This document shows, piece after piece, positions 45,101 through 55,500 of a stretch of 64,000 nt of DNA. The notes under the pieces are model-generated. The model was not told the DNA's origin, searched no databases, and saw only the letters and a list, made by a program, of their open reading frames with translations. The DNA is taken from the NCBI RefSeq assembly GCF_004210375.1, contig NC_134835.1, positions 68,726,447 through 68,790,446 on the forward strand, written 5' to 3'. The stretch is from Tachypleus tridentatus. Lineage: Eukaryota; Arthropoda; Merostomata; Xiphosura; Limulidae. Each line of letters opens with the position of its first letter. Positions within the stretch are counted from its first letter, which is position 1. The position numbers and the translations under genes are program-made.

Positions 45101-48100
45101 ATATGTTCCTTTTTTTCTCTCCCTTGAATCTTATTAAACTAAATTTTCATATAATGGATGCAAGAAAATAATAAAAAGCCTATAAGTACATGTCATATAG
45201 TTTTACTTTTTAATTGTTCTTATGTTAAGTAATATATCAATCAAGTCCTAAAACATAGGTTCAGTTTAGCATTGAAGCTAACAAGCAAAGAGAGAAATTT
45301 GCATCATACAATTTTGATAAAGTATTAAAAGGGAAAATTAATTATTTCATTGAATGAACAGTAATTTTTCTTTACAAACACTTCATTGTGAGTCAGTCTT
45401 TATGGTCCATCTCTGTTAAGACATGGACCTCCTTTAATGATGGCATAGTTGGTCTAGATGTTGGCAAGATCCTTTAATTTAGTCCAGCAACATTGTCAAA
45501 AAAGTAGGTTCCATAATGCTTAACATGACAAAAAGTACATGGTAAATTAATCATCTCTGAAAGAAACTCAAATGTGAAGTTCTGCTTTAAGAAAATGTGA
45601 AATGCATGACAAAGATAAACATGAAACTTTATTTTCATTGCTCCACTTCAAGAGTTGGGCAATTTAATAGTTTGTCAGCTACCTATGAGTCACTATTACT
45701 TTAATAAATGTCACGCAAAGTAATTGATTAATCAGGATGAGGTGCTTATTCCAACAATTAATTAATTAACTTCTAATTTCAGTTATTCCATTTATCCAAG
45801 TAATCAAAATATTGCCACCAAACTTCTTCAATGTCTGTTTGTTATGGCAGTGTTTCTAAGGCTCTCTTGAACTGTTGATTAGAAGGAAGGTAACTTACGG
45901 GAACATCAATTACCAATATTTTGTTTGTGTGTGTATTAAGTGATCACAAGATTTGTAAAGTATTCAAATAGCAAATCCACTGGTAGCCTAGTTCTTTTCA
46001 CTTCTTTTGTGTTTTTATATTCATTTTTGTAATACATAACTTTGCTGAAATAGGAGGTGTGAACATTGAAGGAGAAGATGATAGTTATGACTTTGGGTCA
46101 GGAGCTGGGTTTTATGTTGATGCAACTGAAGAAAAGTGGAAGAACCATTATAAAATGTATTCCTATGTAACTAAAGAAGTGAGCAGATTTAAATATTTCT
46201 TTGTTTCATGCATTTTGTATAATTTCATACACTAATATCTGACACAGCAATACAATCAAGTTACTTTTAAATATTTTAAAGTTCATAATAGCAAGTATTT
46301 TTACAATTTCTGATCTTCATCATAACACTGAATGTATTTCTACAGGAGTTTAATCATTCTGATAAAAATTCCCATTGATGCGGATTCCTGTATTTGGTGA
46401 GGGGACCTCCCAGAAAAGGTTCTATACTTTCAGTTTACCTTGTCTTGGATCTAAACATACACCTGTGTGTTTACCATGCATGATGACCTGTGAAGGGGAG
46501 AAGAGGATCCTCTTGGTTGAGGGGTCCAACTCCAACACACCACTTTGGCCTTGAATTCCTGTAAACGGGCAGTCTTGTGGTGGACCCCTCAAGATCATTT
46601 GACTTGTCCGTTTGGGCCAAAGTCAACTGAGTACCAGTGTAGGTCATCCTCAACAGGTGTAGTGGACATTATGTCTCATACTGGTGTTTGAGTATAGTGC
46701 TCACGAAGCCCTGGTGTTGCTGCAGTGACCTTATATGGCACTGTGGTGCATTCCCTCATAGGGCTCCATGGTGGGTGGGGTCAGTGGGCACTGAAATATT
46801 CTTTTTTTTTTTTATCATGGATACCCCTTAAATGAAAAAATAAAGAAGCATGACACCACAGAGAAAAATCCCACTACTGGCAAACAACCACGCATTGATG
46901 ACTCTGTACGGTCAAACTCATAACTTGAATCTGCCCCACGATTTTTAATTACACATTCTTTAACTGAAAAACCCTTAGGGCAGATGTCTCTTCTTTTTTT
47001 TCTTTTTTTTATTCAGAATAGTATAGAAGGGCTTGCTGGCTCACATAAATCGGTAATAAAAAATTATGGTCTGGATACATTTTAGTGGAAACAACTTCAT
47101 CACAACATTCCAAACTCTTGAAATCGAAGGCCATTGGGGATATACCCATTGAGGTTACTCCTCATTCTACATTGAATTCTTCCAGAGGAGTTATAGTTGA
47201 GAGAAATTATAAAGACCATTCCAGAGTCAGAGATCCTCGCAGGTTTCACTAGCCAAGGTGTTATAGCTATGCGCCGAATTTTTACTCGTAGAGACAGGAT
47301 TATGGAGCCAACAAATGTTCTAATATTAACATTTACAACATTGCTTTCTCCTACCACAATCAAGGCAGGAAACCTGAATTGTAAGGTATGGTCTTATATT
47401 TCTAACCCTGTTAGATGTTTTCATTGTCAATGATTTGATCATTCGAAAACATCTTGCTGTGGTTCCTTGACATGTGTCTGTTGTGCTGGTGAAGACCATA
47501 ATGTTTTTGAATACCAACTAGAACTGCATTGTGTTTACTGTAATGGTCCACATCCTTCCTATTTTACTTCTTGCCCTAAATGGGTGGAAGAGAAGTACAA
47601 AGTCTCAAGACAGTTCATTAAATTACTTACCCAAAGGCTCGGAAATTACTATTCCCAATTCCATCTCGGACTTATGCTGCTGTAATCCATTCCACTACTA
47701 CAGTAGGAGTCCAGACAGACCTCTCCATGCCTCCTACAGAATCCATAACAACGCATCTTAATCTAGTACCCTCCAAAATCAACAAAGTTAACAAATCAGT
47801 ATCTACATCTTTCTCTGTCCCTACCACATCTTCCAGTCATTGCCCAACCTCACCTTGTTCAAGCCCAGGTGTTTCCATGGGGTCTTCCACTCTTGACACC
47901 CCAAAAATAAAAAAAAACATTCATTCACATCCTCAATCACTGGAATGTGTCTCTACAAACTACGACCTGCCTACTCGATCCAGAGCAGGATCACTAGAAA
48001 GTGACCGACCCACATCCAGTAAAGAAAAAAGCACAGTTGCAAGCAGAAGGTCTCCGTGCCATATTCTCCTCCAAAATAAAGAAAAGTGGCCATGCTAATC

Positions 48101-51100
48101 CAATGGAATTGTTGGGGTTTTCAATCAGATGTGAATGACATCAAGGATTTGATTGATTTTTATCATCCCAAATGTCTTTCTTTACAGGAAACATTTTTAA
48201 ACCTACTAATACAGTCAAAATTCGACAATACTTCTTATACCGAAATGACAGGTCATGTATAGGACAAGGACATGGGGGAGTAGCAATGCTAGTTGATCAA
48301 CATGTGCCCACTCGGTCTTTGTCATTGAATACGCCCTTGGAGGCTGTAGCCATCCATATTGCCTTGGGTCCTACCATTACTGTTTGCTTGCTATATCTTA
48401 CCTGTGGAAAAAATTATCATCCCTGAGACCTTGATGCCCTTATTGAGCAAGTGCCTTTTTAATTTTGGGGGATCTTAAAGGCCATAATCTCCTTTGGAGT
48501 GGTTCTAATATTAATGTGAGGGGTTGTGCTATAGAGCATATGCTCCTGAATCACAACCTCTCTCTTCAATACTAGCTCTTACACATATTTTCATGCACCC
48601 AGTCAGTCATTTACTGCTATAGATCTTTCTATCTGCTCCCCTTTGCTTTTCACTTGCTTTTCTTGGGAGGTTGACATCAATCCATGGTGTAATGATCATT
48701 TTCCTATTATATTAAGAGAGATTGGCTGTGGTCAGTGCCACCTGACCCATGTGTCTCAGTTGAAGATGGACCAGGCCAACTGGCCCTCTTTCACTGCTCT
48801 CTTGATCTTGCCATCTTATGTAAATCATTGATAGATGATTGTGTAGCAGCAGTAACTAACTGTATTGTCCAAGCAGCTGCTGAGTGCATCCCCAAAACCT
48901 TGACATTTTTCCCATGGTATCCCTGACCTTGGTGGAATTCTGCTTGTTATATAACACAAAAAGCTCAGAAACGTGATTGGGATAAATATTGCAGATATCC
49001 CATGCTTACAAACTGCATTGCACATCAGGAAGCCTGTGCACAGGCTTGGCAAGTTAAACATCAAAGCCAAAAGGAATCTTGGATTAAATTTGCCTCCAGC
49101 ATTTCTTCAACCACCATTTCAAAAGTCATATGGGAAAAAATCAGAAAGGTGAGTGGACAGCATACTTCTGCCCCCCTCTACCTTAATATTCAATGTCCAT
49201 GAAGTTGCTGATGCTCAGAGTATTGCCAGTACTTTTGGTGAACGTTTCTCTCATGTATCTAGTTCTTCAAACTCCTCCCCTTCCCTCTTAGCTATTAAAA
49301 CACAAGTTGAACATCTGCCTCTTTCCTTTATGACTGAACATCTCTATGACTACAATTGGCCTCTTACACTGGTGGAACTCAAACTTGTGCTTCATCAGTC
49401 TGGCAATACATCAGTTGGACCTGATGATACATATTATGAGATGCTACACCACCTTTCTTCTGCCTCTCTTACTATTCTCCAGGCTGTCTTTAACCAGATA
49501 TGGCATGAAATGTCTGTCCTGATGCTTGATGCCAAGCTATTGTACAACCTGTTCTTAAACCTGGGAAGGATCCAAAGATTTCTTTGAATTACCATCCCAT
49601 TGCTTTGATGAGTTGTCTCAGTGAGATCTTAGAAAGTATGATTTAATGCTTGTCTTGTTTGGTTTCTTGAATCAAACAACCTTCTCTTGACCATTCAGTG
49701 TGAGTTCTGAATACAACGCTCCACAATAGACCACTTAATTCACCTTAAAACATCAGTTAGAGGAGCCTTTTTAAAGCAACATCTTTTTTCTATTTTTTTT
49801 TTTATTTAGAGAAAGCTAATGATACAACGTGGAGATATGGTATCTTGCAAGACCTTCATTTCAATATACCATTACAGTGTATTACATCTTGTTTGGCACA
49901 GATAGCCGAGTAGCTTTGTACCAATATACATGAAATATTTACCTACCTACTAAATAAAAATTACCTGAATTATACCAGAGATAAATCCTTAAATCATTGT
50001 TCAAAACAACGTTTCTACCTGCAGTGGGTATTAGAAGGAACATAAAATTCTTCAACACTCATTTTTTATGGCTAATTTTATAAAGAGCATACTTCAGCTT
50101 CATATACTAGTGTTCATAGGAAAGACTTGAAACACAGATTAATTGGACGTAATCTGACTATTTGCATATATATATATATATATATTATAATCGGATTTAA
50201 AATAAATATGACTAATTCTCTTTATGACAGAGTTGAGTACATACAAATATTGAACTAACATATGTTTTTACTGATTAAAATTTGTATTTTTTTAATTGCT
50301 TGTTTTTTGTCATTTTCAGTTTTTCTTTTAATACTTTGAATGATCCTTTTGAGTGATAATTATAGAAATATTATTTTCTTCCATCCATGTAGCTTCCTGA
50401 AATTATTAATGGCAACTTTCCAGTTCTGCCTAACTGCCAGTCTATTTTTGGACACAGGTACAACCTCTAATTTTGTTTTTAGAGTTAATTTTATCTTCTA
50501 AGTTTCTATTCATGTATACAGTATGATCAGATGAAAAAAAAAAAATTAATTTTGTTTTTGGAAAATCTATAACAAAAGTACTGTAATTAATTACAAGTAT
50601 TTTGTTTTCACAAAGTATGTTTGTTTTTGGTTAACATTTCAACAAAATACACATTAAATTATTCCATATTCCATACAATAATGTGGCAGGATGCATACTG
50701 TCAGATTCCAAGATATAATTTGCCCCTGCACATAGTTCAGCTGTTTTTTTTATCAGTAAAGACAACAAACAACTACAGAAGTTTTTTATTCTATTAATGT
50801 TTTGGCTTATGCCTTTTTCAGAGGTATTTGGACATATGCTCCAAAACTCGTTTTAAGACTATATTAACCAAAAGTAACATAAAACAGCAACAATATAAAT
50901 AGACACTATTCTTAAATGTGCTGGATTTCTTAAAGATATTGGTCTTAACTCACTCAACACAGGCTTGGTTTATTTGACACTTTTGTACTTGTTTAAAATC
51001 TTTTTAGTTTTGATGTAACTAACTTTTAATGCTGTATGTGTATCTTCACAAAATTAGGCACAATTTCAGTAGACATTACAAGTCTTTCAATTACAAAAAA

Positions 51101-52532
51101 TCATATTTTTTAGTGAAGTATTTTTAAGAAGATCTGCCATTTTTTACCAGTCCATGTGCAAAGTGATTTTGATGTGAATATTAAAAACATTATTTCAAAA
51201 CTCTCATATTTCATCTTCATAATCTCTAACCTCTTTTTAACACATTTCACATATTTGTTTCCAGTAAAACTATTTTATCTGCTTTCTTTCTACAATAACT
51301 TTATTCAAGATTTGACAATTTGACTGACTTCATAACCACCAAAAACAAAACCCAATCTAAATCGTACCCTTTTTTCTCTGTAGAATGACTTCAAATTGTG
51401 CATGAAAGAACATTCTTTTATCCCAAGTGACTTTAACTTTGTAACAGTATATATTTGTTAATTCTTAAATTTTATTGTGTTTTTAATGCTTTGAATCATG
51501 TCTAACTACTATTAACACCATTATAAATTATAACTAACTTGGGGAACAGGGAATTCATGTTATGTTATCAAATTACATTGTTCACAAACTGCTCACATGT
51601 GTTTCTCATAAAACATTTTTATTATATTATTATTTATTTCACTTGATCTAATCTTGACTAACCTGAAGAGATCACTATTTTTATATTTTCTTTTATAGCC
51701 CACAAAAGTTTTAATGTGGTCAAAAGAAGACAATATTAAAAACAAAACTAAAAGATTACCATGCAAGACTTAAAAGAAAGTAATCTTTAAGTAATTGTAT
51801 GATCATCATTTGAAAGATAGAATAACAATTTTAGATAATCTAAGAACTTCTCAAGGACTGCACTTCCATGCTGTTCATAAAGGTCCTAATTTTTATCTAT
51901 TCTGTCAACTTGCTAAGAAGATAATTTATAATATTAATTCACCTCTTCAACAATGCTTCTACAAATTAAGATTTCATGAAAACAAATCAATTCTCCCAGT
52001 ATAGACACATCCAGTTCTAATTACAACATAACTCCAATACCAACTGTTTTTTTCCAAACACACATCTTCCAGAACATGCCTCACTAAAGAAAAAAGTATT
52101 GAGAAACCTAAATATAGTGTTGGAAGGATTTGAAATAGCTAAGAATTTTTATGCAAAATCCAGCCTTTCATGAAGTAAGCAGTTAACTCTCAGCATCTTG
52201 TTAAAAATCCTGCTTGATGTGAATTCCTGTACATGGTGAGGGGCCACCTGAGAAAGGTTGTGTTTGTACAGTTTACCTTCTCTGGGATCCTAACATCCAT
52301 CCCCATGCTTGCTGTACATAGTGACCTGTGAAGAGGAGGAAAAAATTCTGGTGTTTGAGTATGGTGTCCATGAAACCTTGGTATAGCTGCACCATGCAAG
52401 TTTGATAATGTAGTGCAAAATTTGAGTGGTTTAACAAACTTGAGTGGCTTATTTATGTAAAATTCATAATTTAGCTTTAGAATAAATTGTTTTCTGCAAT
52501 ACAAGAATTATAGACACCAGATTATTAAAAAC

Positions 52533-52570
<38 letters not shown>

Positions 52571-55500
52571 CTGCTGTTGCACAAATAATTTGTGGTTATA
52601 TAATAGATGTTTTATTTTACAGTATGGGAGGTCATGGTGCTTTGATATGTGCACTGAAAAACCCAGGAAAATATTGTAGTGTCTCAGCATTCTCACCCAT
52701 CTGCAATCCTATGGAGTGTCCTTGGGGACAGAAAGCATTTACTGGTTATTTGGGGAAAGACAAAGAAACTTGGAAAGAATACGATGCTACTCATCTTGTT
52801 AAAAAATACCAGGGGCCACCTCTGACTATTCTGATCGATCAGGTAAGTACCATAACTGTCAAGTTCTCCATTAACTTCAGTCTCATCTGTCATTTAGTTT
52901 CCAAAAAAAATGTTCCTTAGTTATAAATATTCATATAGAGAAAGAAAGTAAAGTTGAGTTTTTCAAATATTTTGAGGTTTAATGTTAGATGTTATTAACT
53001 TCTGATCAACTAAAAGTTACCAACAAAAAAACAGCTAAAAATCAACCCAGTAATGAGCAATAATGCTACATAATTATTCACAGTGATAATTGTATTTGAA
53101 TGACTTGTTGGGCCTTGTTTAACCAAACTTAGTAAAGCCTTTATTAACAGTATAGGTATATATACATAAAATCCACTTATCCGTAAGATAGAAGAGCCGC
53201 AGGAAGAGGGAGCTAGTCATATGTTTAGTAAAAAACTAAAAATATTAAATGTTATTGTGAATAAAAGTATGTGTGCACTCTTGAACCTTTTTACTGAATT
53301 TTATATTAGTCAGGAATTAGAAAACATAGTTCAAACATTCTGACACAAATTTTTAACTTTTCCAACTGTTCAAAGAATAAGAGATGTTTGGTAATAATAA
53401 ACGTTTATTTTTCTTTACGTTTTTAGGCCAAGTAGACAATACGTACATATATATATGTTAAAATACAAAAGAATGTTTAATAATTAACATTTCTTCACTA
53501 CTTTTTAAACACTGACTCTGTAACATTAGTAATAGTAGGTGTATTTATAGTCTAATTTAAGCATTAGACCTAATACATAAATGTAACACAAGGCTTAGCT
53601 GAAACACTAATTGATAAATTTTATTTTGCTTTTGACTACAACTCAGTGTCATAAAACTTCTGAATTGAACTATTTTACTGTTATATCAGTAAAGTTACCA
53701 GAGAACTACAGAATAAGAAAACAAACCTTTCTAACAAATCAACATGGATAATGAACATTCAACATAAACACCATAGTTAACCTAAGAACAATATGGTAAT
53801 AGGTTTGTTGCTAAGTGACAATGTGTATTTTGAGCATTATCAAAAAAAGGAGCATGAAAGCATTCTTGACAAAGTGACAAGAGGAATATGCTTTCAATAG
53901 TTATTAATTACAGTGGTTTAGAAAGTGAATAACTGAAGAACATACTTTAACCATTTTGGAACAGGTAATCCTTTAAATCTCTTTCTGCATAAGTCACTCA
54001 GTTACATTCAATATCTGATTGAAGAACTTTGCTATCAATATATTAATAAACTTAATATTATAATGTATGTTGTAATTTAAAAGTTTTAATTTTTCTGACT
54101 TGTAATTCCTTTATTTCAAAAGAAACCATTAAAATTATTCTTAAACTTCAGTCTTATTATCACATGACCCACTTTTGCAGAGTCTGTTTTGAATTACACA
54201 ACTACTGTCATGTAGATGTATGTCTAAATAGTTTATTTATTTACTTGCACTATTTACACAAATGTTTCAAACACCTTTGACTGAATTCAGTAGAAACAAA
54301 TAATACATTTTACTAACCACTGAAGGATACTACACCTACCTTCCATACTTAGTCTTGATTTGTAAGCCACATGTACTTATTGAGTGCATGTTTATAATCG
54401 TTTTACACTGTAATTCAATAGTTGTTGTCATGAGGCAGACATAACTACATGTATTATTGTTGGCTGCTTTATTCTGATAGCCCTCATGGTTGTTTCTTAC
54501 CTAAATATACTGTAGTTAGAGAAAGAGTTGAATTATATATAGGTCTTACTTTTACATTTTAATTAGTTTTACATTGTTAGTTTTATAATTCATGTTTGAA
54601 AAGTTTAATAATTTTTCAAAATATTTTCTAAATTTTGTCCTTGCTCTGGGAGGGCTACATCAATGAGTGACCACAAAAAGATTTTGCTCGAGATTGAAGT
54701 ATTTCTGTTGATCATACCTTTTTGTTGTCCACAGGCACTGTTGACGTGTGTTAATGTAAATAAACAGTGGTAAAGAGCAGAAAAGAAAAAGCAAATATTA
54801 AAAATAAACTATACGTGAAAAGATAGATATAAAGTTATGCATGTGACTGAAAGAAGAGTCGAAAGATGTTTTCATTATTTCCTAATATGAAACATTTCAT
54901 TTCACTGTATATTGATTATAATAGCTAGTTAGTAATATGATATAGAAAACTGAAAGTAATGAGAAATCTCTTTATCCATTATGGAAGTTCTAGAGATTTT
55001 GCAAATAAAATATGAAAACTGTAAGATAAAGAAAAGTGTTTTTATACATAAAATTAAAATCACATTGTGCTCAAACTATTCAGAATTTGAATGTAAATGC
55101 GTACAATAAATAACATTTTCAGATAAAACAAACTTACTCAAAATATTCTCATTAATTGTATACAAAATATTACCAGTTTTTGTGAGAATATGTAAAGAAA
55201 GCTCAGAGTTACTGTGTGTATTTGTTGCAGAAATACATATTTTTTTCTGAAATGTGCAGGCATCTGTTCCGAAAGGTGATGAAGTTTTCTTGTTTACTTT
55301 ACATCACATTAAAATATTACTATATTAAAGATTTCTTCTTTCAGTACGTTGTATTTGAATAAACCATGGTACATCTAATAAAACAAACACTGATTAACTG
55401 AGCTTGGACTATAATTTTATATTTTTCAAAAGCATTAAAATAGGTAATTGTTTGAATAATCATGACTAGAGCAAACAGCAGGTGTTATTGGTATGTAAAA

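Larger units (their letters stand above)
46385..49930 (+). mobile_element. LINE (jockey/I-like) with 5' UTR, ORF1 and partial ORF2, in ESD intron 3
   Basis: 5' UTR about 46385-46840, beginning near GATTCCTGTATTTGGTGAGG. ORF1 remnant about 46850-48095, including [30 protein letters not shown] and three zinc-knuckle-like units ([38 protein letters not shown]). ORF2 remnant from about 48090: a [20 protein letters not shown] start (family WNCRG of AP endonucleases), LSLQETF, then linker segments ([33 protein letters not shown]) and the beginning of RT with [17 protein letters not shown] and [20 protein letters not shown] near 49800-49870. The sequence then jumps to a short tail (49893-49930) like the SINE A 3' end. 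Many stops and frameshifts. Confidence 0.75.

Noticed and set aside
50799..50821. Third hammerhead-like motif (minus strand)
   Set aside because: The core is CTGAAAA and the 3' box is AAAAC rather than GAAAC, so two invariant bases are missing. Mentioned only in the intron entry.
51795..52004. 69-codon plus-strand ORF in ESD intron 4
   Set aside because: No motif, no splice phase compatible with ESD, and surrounding DNA is ordinary intron.
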